Below, one piece after another: positions 21,786 to 33,918 of a DNA stretch of 64,000 bases. Each line of letters opens with the position of its first letter. The first letter of the stretch is position 1. The notes under the pieces are model-generated. The model saw only the letters and a list, made by a program, of their open reading frames with translations, was not told where the DNA came from and made no database searches. Both the position numbers and the translations under genes were made by a program. Source of the DNA: Siphonodentalium dalli (lineage: Eukaryota; Mollusca; Scaphopoda; Gadilida; Siphonodentaliidae); assembly GCA_032622095.1 (NCBI GenBank), contig CP136061.1, positions 43,655,797-43,719,796 on the forward strand, read 5' to 3'.

Positions 21786-21866
21786 GAATCGCCTCATTTT
21801 GAGTCGATAATGTGCTGAAAATGAGACCGTTTTACTCACATTATCGACTCACAATGAGGCGATTCG
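21786..21866. repeat. Hairpin repeat with AATCGCCTCATTTTGAGTCG arms
   Basis: About 28-bp arms pair with one or two mismatches around a 22-bp loop containing CTGAAAATGAGAC. A half-copy of the same sequence (GGATCGCCTCATTTTGATTC then CTGAAAATAAG) occurs at 29343-29381, so this is a dispersed family. Confidence 0.65.
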
Positions 21867-21869
21867 AAG

Positions 21870-22784
21870 CAGGTTATACGCCAACTCACGACTTTCTAGG
21901 TGTACGATCTTTAACACGTGTTTTCACTGTGCCCCGCGCCATAAAACGAAATAACTGGTATGCGTCCATTATCTGCTCATTTAAGAATAAAATAATCACA
22001 TTATGTGCCTATTTCACATTATAGGTCGATTATTTGCGTATTTGCGCGAGGATGTGTGCAGTTGGATACTTCGAGGTTCCTTTGGACAATAGTTAGAAAT
22101 TCTGTCTACGAAGGGGCCTATAGTTGGAAACCACAATGGTCCACACGACACGCCCCTGATCAAAGATGTATAACACCCTTGTGTTTTTGTACATCGACTA
22201 TTGTTCATGTGGGAGAAGTGGTCAACAAAGCTGAACAGCAGAATTCATAGAAGACGCGTGGCTCTGGCTGTGATCATTGTTCGTGGGTGCAAATTGCTTG
22301 GAGTCTAAACACTTTCTATACCAGAATCAATGGAATTATTTGATTAGTAACAGGTACAATGCATCTATGAGTACACTGGATACAATAAACTGGGTGATTA
22401 ATCTGAATGTTTGTCTGTGGGTTTGTCGGAGCAACATCGAGTAGAAAGTGATGGAAACGTTTATCCTCCAATATTGTTTGACTCCCCTGCCACCAAGACG
22501 ACCGCTGGTTCGGCCACACAGCCCATAAGGAGATCAAACGCGAACATGTACTGTCATGCAATTCGGCTGACGTTTATATTACGACCACATAACGTTTTGG
22601 AGCCAAAAGTATACCTGGTAGTGCTCGATTGTGTTACAAATCGGCCCGGTTCCGGAGATCACAATATAGATAGATAACTGTGTGTTCATTGTGAAACAAT
22701 ACAGATGGGTTATTGTCACTCTATTCCTGATATGGTATGAATAAAGAGCGTTTTTCTCACTCTTTATCTCACATGAGACGAAGT
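21870..22784. other. No gene recognised; one ATAAAGAGCGTT motif at 22741
   Basis: Short frames without motifs. CTATTCCTGATATGG at 22723 precedes ATAAAGAGCGTT at 22741-22752, the same pairing seen at 51.7 kb and 57.7 kb. Confidence 0.5.
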
Positions 22785-23420
22785 CTCCGGTGGGGCTATA
22801 GCCATCACTCCCCGTCCGTCATCCGTCCACCCGTCAACAATTATTTAAACATCCTCTTCTCCCGAACCGTACAAGACCGATCCGGTTCATATTTGGTACG
22901 TATGTTCCTTATGTGACTGCGGGTTTCACATTTGTTCACATTGGGTCACCACGTCGAATATGGGCGGAGCCAGAACTGTTTCCCTCAATATTAATTTTTA
23001 AGACGACTTCTTATCCAGAACCGCAAGACCCAACGGAGTCATATCTGATGGGGTAGTCTATATGTGACTGCACGGGATTCAGATTTGTTCAAATTGGGCC
23101 ACCCGGTCAAATATGGCAGAGACATAACTCTTTCCGTGCACAGTAATTCTTAAAACGACTTCTTCTCAAGAACCATCAGGCCTGTTTAACTTATATTTGG
23201 TACAGAGGGTCCTTGTGTGACTGAGATCAAGTCGACCGAAAAAATGAGCGAGTTAGGGGAATCAACACTTTTCTTCCAACGAACTGAGTCTCATTAAAAC
23301 ATCTTCTCGGGAACCGCCGTACTGATTAATCTGACATATGGTGTGAAGGCGCCGTGGTGGTAGGGACTCAGATTTGTTAAATTTGGAACAACTAGTGAAA
23401 CGAGACACCCCATTATCCCA
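22785..23420 (+). repeat. Degenerate tandem repeat, ~150-bp unit, about four copies
   Basis: Units begin TTAAAACGACTTCTTCTCMA-like and contain GAACCGYAAGRCC, TCATATTTGGTACG, TATGTGACTGC and TCAGATTTGTTCAAATTGGG. The array is led in by CGTCCGTCATCCGTCCACCC. Different family from the 20.7-kb array. Confidence 0.72.
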
Positions 23421-23525
23421 CTTCCTCCCCTTGCACTCGCCCTCCACTCTACCCTCATCCCTCATCATACACCCCAAATAAATCTTGTCAAAGTTATTCT
23501 TTCTTGCTTTGACAATGAAAAGCAT

Positions 23526-24697
23526 TTAACTCTTTCGCCACCAAATTTACAGAGGTCAAATTTTCCAGGACACCGGGTTTGCATCAGTTTATGTGGAAAT
23601 TCAGTGTCTCACATGTGGGGCATTCATACTAGTATTTATAGATGAGGTAGGTATGGACACACATATATTGTCATGACCGGTGACAACTGCTCATCAATTT
23701 GAACTAACTGCCGATGGAGGATGTCATATAAATCTGATTATATCGCCATGGTAACGCATGCCATGTGTACCAGGTGCGTAAATATATTTGAACTCACTAT
23801 TTACTGTTACAGTTAACGTTATTTGCAATATATCACCACACGTATATTGACCAAACTCACATTCAAATAGTTAGCACTATATCCATCACATTTCGAAGAT
23901 TTAGCATACGTGGTGATAAAGAATGAAATTAGAAGGCGTAAAATGAGCATAGTGATGAGAACAGACCAAGTGTATGACCAAGAATGCGTTCTTCAACCGA
24001 GATAAACCCATTTTCCCGGATTTATGCCAACGTGTAATCAACTGTAATAATGCTAAGCAATTATGAATAACTTTCCAAACACAACTGCCAATGTCCTCAT
24101 TGCATTCCCAAAATGTGTATGCATGTCATTATGATGCTTACAACATGCACTCGCAGCTATTATTATTGAAATCGCGCTATTGCACGTCACGGTGAATTTG
24201 GTAACATCACGTCGAAAATAGGAGAAACTAGACGGTTACCACGGAAAACGTCGTTAGAAAGGGCAACAATCTTTATTCCATAAACATGTGTTATCGCAAT
24301 GTGTTGGCCATAAACAATAACAAACTTAATCAATCGGTACATGTGTATCTGAATAAAAACAAAACCCACACATCGCCATTGTTTCATCAGCATTTTTGGA
24401 GAAAACCCACAATAGTAATTGTGACGTCATATATCAACTGTATATATTTAGGTCGGGAACATCTAATTGTGGCCGTATTTGTCAGGTCTACGTGTTCAAC
24501 AGTAAATTAGCATTGATACAGAATATCACCCAAATGATATCTAACTCGCCAGTCAATAAAATCATTAGTATATCTCCGCAAACGTGATAGTATTGCCTGT
24601 TATTCCCGAAAATGATTCTCTGCTAAAGCGGGCAGCGGTGTTGAACGTAAATTACGTCGTGCCCGTCTAAAGCTGGCTGCCGCGTTGAAAGAGTTAA
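23526..24697. mobile_element. Possible TTAA-flanked element (TTAACTCTTTC ends)
   Basis: TTAACTCTTTC at 23526 is mirrored by GAAAGAGTTAA ending 24697. The inner right end carries a direct duplication (CTAAAGCGGGCAGCGG / CTAAAGCTGGCTGCCG). No protein is encoded. The end match is only 11 bp including the TTAA, so chance is not excluded. Confidence 0.3.
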
Positions 24698-24699
24698 GG

Positions 24700-27060
24700 T
24701 TATTTTAATGAACTACGGTGCCACTGTCATGCCATCATGTCATATTTGATATTTTCTGACAAATTTGAATAAACAAACAGTTCCATAGATCTGCATTGGT
24801 ATGGTTCTACCAATGTGTCACTGGCTGTTATGTTTGTTTCAACATTGTTTTGTTAACCACCACTTAGCCAGGTTAATTTATTTAACTAGACCAATAGCAA
24901 GGTTCTTGTGCGTTTATAACGGATCAAACAGGGTCGATATAGGAGATTTAACGCCCCACCCACTGCTGTAAAAGAGAAACTATTTTTGCTGTTGAATTCA
25001 AGTTTGGTATAAATAGATTCCTATGATCATACAGTAGTCAAGCTATATTGACCGGTTATATAGGTGTTACACTGTCCTCTCTTAACCCTTTTCGTTAATG
25101 TAATGAGGTATATAGCAATTACTAGTATAGTGAAAGCATATATTTACGGTACGATATCTCTAGGGTGCAATAGATGATGCTGACTAAACATTCCCTAAAT
25201 TGTGTTGTCACCTTTGGGGAACGTGGTATCACTAGACATTGTTTAAATAATTATGGAATCATAATGGGTCCAAAAAAAGAAAATGCAGTTATTGTGAAAT
25301 GTTCAGCTTAGCATGAGAGAGCTTGAGCAGTTGATTTAAATGTTTAAAAGTTATTCTTAATTGAACAAACTGCAGTACACTTCACAGTACATGTATTATC
25401 TGCCCGGACAGTCTAGTTGCGACTGCACAGTCATTGACTGTCTTGTTATATACGGTATTTCGGGTATTTATCCATTGTCCATACAACAACACCGCATATA
25501 TACATAGTTTTGGGGTTTCTGATGAGCCATGTATATTTAATTAGACTACTAATGCTTATGCGACGAATTAGCTTCATTTTTAGGATGTCCAAATCATAGT
25601 GCAGGTGGCTGGCTATATGTCGCGGATACCACCATCACAGTCCAGACTATAGCTAGACAAGCCGGATGTGCATGGTGCGAACACGACATCGGTGAACATC
25701 GGAACCCATTGTCAAAATTGATCTCGTTAAGATTGGTGAACATCGAAACGCGCCAATGCAATCGAGACATGAAAATTTAAATAATAAACAAAACATTTAT
25801 AACGCTTATTTCGAAGCACCTAATACTGAGTATTACACATTCAGATACATCTTGATAACAGCACATATTATTAATCATCCGATTTTAAAATGAATGATTT
25901 ATTTATCGTGTTGCCAGACTGGATTTGTCACCTCAATGTACGTATGTTATCCTCGTTTGTCTTATCAGCGGAACGAACATGGTGCCTCTTGTTACCACGC
26001 ATTCTAACATTACTGAAATTAAACGCGATCGAATATAAAAACGTCAGCGTATTCCGAAGACGCTCGATCCCAAGAGGTTGATAAGAATATAACTTGTCGC
26101 CACGTTGAGATAATTCATATAGAATGTGAAAACTTTGATAATCGTTTTACGGACATTAAATTATTCCGCAATTCTCCTTGGGCCGAATCAATTCCACGCC
26201 CGTCGGACGAGCTCGGTTTGTCGCCATTCGATACAAATATTAAACCTACAGGTGCGAGAAACATGTTTTATTCAAATCTTTATGGCGAAAATATTTATAA
26301 TCTCAGCACCCAAGAGGATGCGTTCAACGGTCGAGCAACTTATACTGCATCTCCAGTGACATAATATAATACAAGGTGGCGATTGAAAGTGAGAGCTTTC
26401 CGATGAATAGCAACAAACCATATTTCCGACTAAATCCTGAAAAATCACCCATAATTCTGCTGTGGTTAAGGAGTCGAGTGCATTACTGTATGCATCTCCA
26501 GTAACAACATATAATACATGGTGGCGTTTGAAAGTATTTACTAACAGTATACGCAAAGAGTGTGCGATGAGCCAAACACTCAACACCGGGGGACCTAACT
26601 AAGCCCGCTGTGGATCACCAGAATTCGAGATGGTTGTTTTAGCGGCGATCCACGATGAAATTGTGTGCATGGAGCGGATAGATACATACATGTACATACT
26701 ATAGCCTGATCAGAGCCTGATCAGGCCTCACCAACAATCACCACGAACCATTGATAATCGCGGACAACTACTTTTGACATTTTACGATATATCGAATTAT
26801 TTTATAACATAATTAACTCAATATTGATTATTGACCTGTTCTGACTTGTTTAATCTTTCAATTCACGTGATTATATATATAATACATGTATGTTATTTGA
26901 TTCGAGTCGAGGAACCCACCATCAAAGCTCATATTGATCAGATATCGATTTTTGAAGTTTGTTATTTATCGAGATGTGCAATTATTTGTGGCCCAGAAAC
27001 ACGAGGTCAAGCGAACGATCGTGGACAATATTGCGGATGAAGATGGATAACTCTAATAGC
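24700..27060. other. AT-rich stretch with one small duplication
   Basis: 26341-26390 (GCATCTCCAGTGACATAATA..GGTGGCG) is repeated at 26488-26537. 26443-26470 (ATAATTCTGCTGTGGTTAAG) reappears at about 62000-62025. No gene seen. Confidence 0.5.
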
Positions 27061-27237
27061 AAGTGGTAATACGGCCAAATTTCGTGATACTTAAGTGATA
27101 ATACGGCCATATTTTGTTGAACAAAATGTTGATAAATAACAAATTTTGGGAAATGTTATACCATAGTTGAAAATGGTTAGCATTATTTGTTGCAAATAAG
27201 CATATTTTGAAGAAATGTTGTTGTTGTATCTTGATGA

Positions 27238-27396
27238 TATGTGGACCGTCTGATCGGATTGAGTACCTTTAAAGCTATACGGACCAACCGTTTAGATTTA
27301 GAAACAATGGGAATATCTTTCCTGATACCACCAGAGATCCGACAGGAACGTACACGTGGTCGAGCAAGACTATGGTACAGCGGCAGACCAGAATAG
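27238..27396 (+). pseudogene. 52-codon coding-like remnant before a retroelement-type 3' end
   Basis: The frame reads YVDRLIGLSTFKAIRTNRL, then MGISFLIPPEIRQE and TRGRARLWYSGRPE before a stop. I-P-P-E-I-R followed by basic residues resembles linker segments in some non-LTR element proteins. About 100 bp further on lies the GGCC-hairpin repeat (27496-27610) with an AATAAA. Two stops directly precede the frame. It may be an element tail; assignment is tentative. Confidence 0.35.
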
Positions 27397-27495
27397 TTAT
27401 CTAAATCCAAATTAAATATTAATCTAATCTGAACATTCAGTTATAGTGAAATATTTAAATTTTGTATGTAGCCATTATTGATTGTATTCTGTCAG

Positions 27496-27610
27496 TCAGG
27501 GGTGCCGGGGTATAGACGGCCATCATAGGCCACGACACTCCACACAATATACAAACTGACTTATATTATAATGTATTAATGTATAATGTATTGTGAAATA
27601 AAATATTATC
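27496..27610 (+). repeat. GGCC-hairpin repeat with AATAAA (partner 6133-6190, inverted)
   Basis: GGTGCCGGGGTATAGACGGC, a GGCCATCATAGGCC stem and TCCACACAATATAC are shared with the minus strand of 6.1 kb. AATAAAATATT at about 27598 looks like a polyadenylation signal. Probably the 3' terminus of a retroelement family. Confidence 0.55.
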
Positions 27611-30204
27611 CTATACAATGCTGACGGTAACGTTGTTGAAGATAATTACGACGGCAGACGACATTTGTTGATGACAATTGTTTGTATTTTTATCATTTCC
27701 ATTTCTCAATATCCATCATGTTATATAGACCAGGGAATAAAGCAATTATTGGGCAAATTTTCCAAGGACAAAACAAAGGTTGTCGCCATACATCGAGTCG
27801 GGGAATGGAGGAATTTGTGTAAAATGTTTATTCATGGATTGCATTTACAAATAACTTTTTATTGTAGATTTCATTCGTATCCCATTAAAATTAATGGACA
27901 ATGTACGAATCTGTTGATTGAGATAAAAAAGAAGGATATAAAATGGAAATTGGATCAAAAGTAATTACAACTTATGCGAACCTCTATCATCATGGACCAT
28001 GTTCAAGATAAACAATTGCGAAACATAATGGGATATCGGGATGTAGAAACCATCAACAAAGAAAAAGTAATACATGAGTAATGTAAACACATTGCGGGGT
28101 CGGAAGCAGAAATGTCATATACACATGTATACTAGATGTTGTGAATTTACTTGATTGGGTGATTGTCGTATCAAATAATAGTTCGAGATGGTCACCAAAT
28201 TGTCCCGAGGAAATGGGAAATTTGGACAGCAGTTTGGACGAATCAGTCAACATATCCAAATAAGCATACCGGTATGCTTATCGTTTAGTTTCTTTTTTTT
28301 TGTGTGCGGAAATTGTGACACCCTGTATGGGGCTTATTTGGGACTGTATGTGTATTTAATAATGGGGATCGTCATGGTTGTCATTTAGTAATAATGCAGG
28401 CCTACCAGCATTGCTTGAGCAATCACTCTGATTAGGCGACGAATGTGCAAATATTTTGCTCCAAATCTGTTTTGTATGGCAAAATAACATTTTATGAATC
28501 TGTTCCAAAACTCCCAAAGCATTCTAGCTTTCTCAGCCCCCCCCCCCCCCCCCCCTGTCATTACATACAGCTTGACAGTGTTTTTTTCCTCAATGTTCAC
28601 CAAGTATGCCCAGTAGATATTTTATCGAATTGAAGTAATATACACTCATTGCTGGAGCATTTGAGTTGGAGCAAACAAAATATATGATTGATGGCATAGT
28701 ATAACAGACTTATTTTCCTCTATGTTGGAAGTTGCCATGCAATTTACTGTCTTTCCGCCCCGTATACTGTTATTGGCTTCACCAGGTCTGTCCACCTCGG
28801 CACCTTGCATGTATCCTTATTCCGCGCCGTATTATTGTTTGGACCACGAGAGTTTGTATTAATATTGCGCAGATCGCATATTGTCACTGATGTACAAATA
28901 TGTTCGCACAACGGATGGTGCAGCATTATTTCGGATCGCATGTTTTCACCAATGACTAGTAAGCTGAGAAACCAGTGGCATTAGTTATACGACGACAATC
29001 GTCTTAGTAATCGTAGCTTCGCTGATTCATTTGATCTAGAAATTGATTCAATTTCCATATCAATCAATCGTTCGAATGTTGAGAGATTGCATATATGTCG
29101 ACATAATCGCCACAGATACATTTATGCGATTAAATTATATACAACATATGACAAATTGCTGGCGTGCGCACAAACGGGAACAGTCGGTCACCACAGTGAG
29201 AAATACTTCTGCGTTCAGATTTAATGAATTGAGCAAAAACATAAGCTAAATACACATAAGCTAAATACCCAGCATGTTCTCCCGAATATCAGCAGGTTTT
29301 TGGGCTCATTATATGAATTGTTTTATATTCCTAAACGGCGTAGGATCGCCTCATTTTGATTCCATAACTGACTGAAAATAAGTGTCACTGTCGGCCCATA
29401 ATGACTTACCATAAGTTCATTAAGGATGGGAGACCACAGGTATTTGGCATAGATATACTCAACCACCTTATTCATATATATACCAACCACCTTATTCGTG
29501 ATCAAATATGGCATGCACGACAGAAAGCCTGTGTCGACATGTCACACACGGTACACGTTAAAAAATTTATCAGAATCAGGCGTACGAAATGAGAGGATGG
29601 TGCATCTCCCTTTTGGCTGGATCAGATAAATAGAGTACTTCCGCTGTATTTAAGTCTAATCTACCCCCGACAAGCTGAGCTCGTGTACCCAACCTCAATA
29701 CAAACCAGTGTGCTCCTAACATCAATTCAATTCATTTAGTGTATTCTCTTAAAACTCATATTATACAGTTTCATGAATATGGAGACATAACATATTTACA
29801 ATGAGAATAGGAGAATATTGCTATATACAGTAGCTATTATATGAACACAGATCCGAATCAGCTGATCAATCGAAGCCGGTGTCACGTTATCGTATTTAGT
29901 ATTGCCTGTTCGGAGGAACCAATCGAGCAGAAGCAATACAAGGCATCGAAAGGGTTTCTAAATCTCGACGAGTGTGTTTTATGGAAATCATGGTAGTAAA
30001 CTAATGTTTGACATTACTCTTACATAGCTCCGCTATGAACTTTGGTATTCTGTAAATTCTGATCAATAAGAGCCAGGTAATTAGATTGTACTCATACTGT
30101 ATAGGTGTATTCGATATCACGTGACAATGACAACAAAGATGATGCCCACCGCGTGCAAAGATAACAACCCATTAGTTCGGTTGATTAGTAGGGTTGTTCC
30201 TCTC
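27611..30204. other. Non-coding stretch, nothing recognised
   Basis: Contains a perfect 22-bp palindrome (28260-28281, centre ACCGGT) and a poly-C run (28537-28555). The 99-codon plus frame at 27665-27964 has no known motif. Confidence 0.5.
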
Positions 30205-30312
30205 ACGGGATTACAATGATGCTCGCCGATGGGCTGACAACATACGAACAATAACAGTAAATCTACGCTCGCCACGCGAACTACATGTATACACACATGG
30301 ATAAACAAGAAA
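30205..30312 (+). repeat. Dispersed repeat (partner 31236-31340)
   Basis: ACAATGATGCTCGCCGATGG, ACATACGAACAATAACAG and ATGGATAAACAAG match ATGATGCTCACCGATGTG, ACATACGAACAACAACAG and ATGAATAAACAAG at 31240-31342 in the same order. Confidence 0.65.
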
Positions 30313-31235
30313 ACCCTAATCAGAAATGGTAACGCGCTCAAGATAATATATTATATACCCATGATTGTAATTATAGAATATAAAATATATTGGTTTCGCG
30401 AATGACCAACTAAGAATTCCGTTAAAATAACAATAACAACCGGCACCTAGTTAACGAACGGCGGCCGACTCGGCCGTCTCCGACCACAATTCACAGTGGG
30501 CTGCAGAACGAAAAATGTCTATAAAAGTTGAAATATAAAACTTACAAATTATCTTTTTCATTTCTTTTATTTGTAATCGACATAGCTTGTCACAAACCAA
30601 AAATCAACATTATTGACATAATAATGTAAAGGATAATAAACGAAATTGAAATTCCGAACTATACCTTTTACCGGACTCGGCCTCCGGCTCGCAGTTCGAC
30701 TTTAAATCATCCAAAAATTTCCCATTCTATAAATAAAACACCCATGTTAATGTCAGCGCCCACAGCTATCTGGAATCTCTAGGACAGTATACACGCGGCG
30801 CGCGTAACAAGCACTATTCCCTAACACAACGAACACGTTCAATTGAACCATGGCTATATGCATAGCAAGCCGGAGCAAGAGACATTAAATGATTTCTATG
30901 ACATGCCACGCAGGAGGGCACGACGAGCCAGAGGGGCAATTCGGATATAGGTTTCCACTAGACAATGGTAGGGGCGAGGTGGAGGGTCTCCGTCGGATTT
31001 TGTCCAAATGCACCCCGTTAACCCAGAGCCACAATCGTCAGCTCGGGAAATTCCATTTGAACACCCATTGAGTTATAATTTTCCAACTGTTATCGCAAGC
31101 TTTCCAGCGGTTGGAATTGTATACCCCCCCCCCCCCCCGAGCTTGGAAATTGTCCAAATATTTGATCGAAATTAGGTCATTTTTGGAATATGAAATATAC
31201 AACTGTTAATGTGTTTGCCAAAGTCTGTCCGTCCT
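30313..31235. other. No gene; part-copy of a block flanking the 31.8-kb element
   Basis: 30884-30975 (AATGATTTCTATGACATGCC, GGAGGGCACGACGAGCCAG, GGTTTCCACTA) is related to 32609-32710. A poly-C run is at 31123-31138. Confidence 0.45.
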
Positions 31236-31357
31236 CGTGACTTAGATTTTAATGATGCTCACCGATGTGTTGGCAACAATCGACATACGAACAACAACAG
31301 CAATTCTGCGCTGGCCTGAACAAGTCACATGAATAAACAAGCAGTATGCATTGGCAA

Positions 31358-31833
31358 AACCAACACGAAAACGTTCAACCACAGCGCACAACCAACACGA
31401 AAACGTTCAACCACAGCGCAAAACCAACACGAAAACGTTCAACCACAGCGCACAACCAACACGAAAACGTTCAACCACAGCGCACAACCAACACGAAAAC
31501 GTTCAACGACATCGCACAACCAACACGAAAACGTTCAACCACAGCACACAACCAACACGAAAACGTTCAACCACAGCGCACAACCAACACGAAAACGTTC
31601 AACCACAGCGCACAACCAACACGAAAACGTTCAACCACAGCGCACAACCAACACGAAAACGTTCAACGACAGCGCACAACCAACACGAAAACGTTCAACC
31701 ACAGCGCACAACCAACACGAAAACGTTCAACGACAGCGCACAACCAACACGAAAACGTTCAACCACAGCGCACAACCAACACGAAAACGTTCAACAACAT
31801 CGCACAACCAACACGAAAACGTTCAACCACAGC
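31358..31833 (+). repeat. 32-bp minisatellite, ~15 units
   Basis: Unit ACCAACACGAAAACGTTCAA then CCACAGCGCACA, with rare C-to-A/G and CAGCG/CATCG variants. Because 32 is not a multiple of three and the unit has no plus-strand stop, all three plus frames are open for over 500 nt and give the same repetitive peptide. This is a by-product, not a gene. It starts just after the 31236-31340 repeat and ends exactly where the next element begins. Confidence 0.92.
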
Positions 31834-32629
31834 TATTTATATAAATATATATATAAACACCTCAAAAAAAGAAAGCCCCCCTAATATATTCGGTAATATT
31901 TTATGAGATATTGGATGGATTTTGACGAAACTTTACGCAAATGTTTAGTGGTATCTGATACACAACCTGTGTGAGGCACCGTCCTGTGAGTTATGGCCGG
32001 CTGAGCATGAATTGAATGGAAGAGGGGTGCTTTTCAAAAGTTGCAAAACACTGACGTAGAGTGGAAAGTCACTCCATTGTTCACACACGTTGTTACTGGC
32101 TGTAAATGTGGTTTAAAAGTGACACTGTGAGTCCACGATAGCATGCGTGTCATCTTCGGGACACAATGTTCCTGCTGCATACCCAGGCCATTCGGTCTAA
32201 CCACATTCCTTTGGAATGACACCTTGAAGGTTCATGCTGTGAGCAACACAGAGTTATTGATATCAGTTTCTTTGAAGCCATTTTAAAGTAAACCATGTAT
32301 CCAACCATGTAGGCCATTGAGGTACCAACAGATAAGGATGTTCCAATCCTTGCGAGAGGTGGGGACCAAGGCACAGCTGAATGTCTGTGATCACTCTACC
32401 TGTGTTTTTGCAACTTTTGAAAAGTGTCCCTCGTCCATTCAATTTGTGCTCACCCAGCCATATCTCACCTCACAGCACAGTGATTAGCAGATTGATGTCT
32501 TTGATACCACAAATCATTTGATGAAAGTTTCATCAAAATCCATCCAATATCTCATAAAATAATTACCGAATATATTAGGGGGGACTTTCTTTTTCTGAGG
32601 TGTTTATATATATATATAAATCATTTATA
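31833..32629. mobile_element. TIR element with ~210-bp arms, CTAT(A/T)-TATA-rich tips
   Basis: Left arm 31833-32050 and right arm 32400-32629 are inverted copies: a TATA-rich tip, AAACACCTCA, GAAAG, CCCCCTAATATATTCGGTAA, TTTTATGAGATATTGGATGG, ATTTTGA, then ATTGAATGGA and TTTTCAAAAGTTGCAAAA. The middle (32050-32400) has a 74-codon minus frame with no recognised motif. Non-autonomous TIR element of about 0.8 kb. Its left tip touches the last minisatellite unit. Confidence 0.78.
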
Positions 32630-33542
32630 GGCGTGTCAAGCAGAAGGGCATGGTGGGCCAGGGGGATTGGACAATCGGGACATCGGTTTCTACTAAAACA
32701 AGGGCAACATATCCTTGTGCAAATAGGTTCATAATGGACTTAAATATTCATAAAGGATCACATTGGACTTATTTGATTCTGAAATAAGCCCATAGTGCAC
32801 TTATACCCGTTATTCCGTGTTATGGTGCGGGTCACAGTGAAAATACATTATAAAGAGCGTACATCTGGTAAGTCGATTTATTATGGTAAATGCTGTTGGG
32901 AGTGGAATAAGTGGATCAAATAAGGCCGATGTGAACTTATTTAAATTGAAATAAGTCCATATGGAACTCATATCTCGTTGAACGTTTAAGTAATACAATT
33001 GTCTTTATGTTATATTTGTACCATTAGCTTGTTAATTCATGTGCATGATTTAGAGAATAAAATATGTTTACACCAACGTTTAAGTCCTTATATGGCTTAT
33101 TTCACATCTAAATAATGCCCACTGATGCATTCCTGGTTATCCTGGCTGGGCATATACCTGTACATTTACTATACAATTACAAATACGGTGTCGAGTACTA
33201 TAAACATCGATAATGAATAGTGTAGGCGACACCTTGTAAATCACCAGCCTAGGACAATCGAGTACTATCTAACTACATCACTGAAAAGATCGTACAGAGA
33301 AGAGGACTTTTTTAAAAAGTCACTTGCTTGTTGTCAAATCATCTTTCTCAAAATCTCTGTATCTACATGAGGGTCCTACATGTATATGTGTATTATGTTT
33401 GTATTATATGTTTGATTTAAAAAAAAACAACATTGTTTATACAAAAAGATGAAACGTGACTCAGGCATTCCATTCCCGCCAAATGCAAACAAATCCTAGT
33501 CAAGGTTAGCCCAGTAAATAGATGCCTCGCCGAAAAGACGGT
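32630..33542. other. No gene; short diverged repeats
   Basis: 32630-32710 resembles 30895-30975. ATAAGTCCAT / ATGGACTTAT pieces recur in both orientations at 32730-33120. One ATAAAGAGCGT lies at 32850-32860. Confidence 0.45.
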
Positions 33543-33918
33543 ATAACCCTTTACCCAACAGAACGGGCCTGTGCCAATGGATAGGTCGCCTCGCATATAT
33601 AAGAGAATGCATTGGCTTAACACATTAAAAATTATAAAATTGTTAAAGAATGTAAGAAAAAAATGGTAAAAAGTGTTAAAATTGTTTTTTTTTTAGGCCA
33701 ATGCATTCTCTTATATATGCGAGGCGACCTATGGTCGACTCGCATATATAAGAGAATGCATTGGCACAGGGCATAACTGTAACTATCACAATGTGGTCAA
33801 GGAGTCGGTTCCAATGATATCCATATTTGTATGGTTCTATTGAGACAGACCGAATATATTTTAGGCTGTTGAAGCTTTATTTGGCCGGTTTTGGCCGGTT
33901 TGTTGGGTAAAGGGTTAA
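33543..33918 (-). mobile_element. TTAA MITE, copy C (inverted)
   Basis: Read on the minus strand it begins TTAACCCTTTACCCAACA (right edge 33918) and follows copies A, B and D. On the plus strand its first palindrome is truncated: GTGCCAATGG jumps straight to ATAGGTCGCC, so one arm has been lost. The outer end reads ATAACCC instead of TTAACCC. Confidence 0.82.

Noticed and set aside
31329-31906. Three overlapping 170-190-codon open frames
   Set aside because: They are the three frames of a 32-bp minisatellite lacking stops; no start context, domain or unique sequence.
32150-32374. 74-codon minus-strand frame inside the 31.8-kb TIR element, starting like a mariner C-terminus
   Set aside because: Apart from a P-P-L-A-R piece no catalytic or conserved mariner residues are present; too short to be a transposase.
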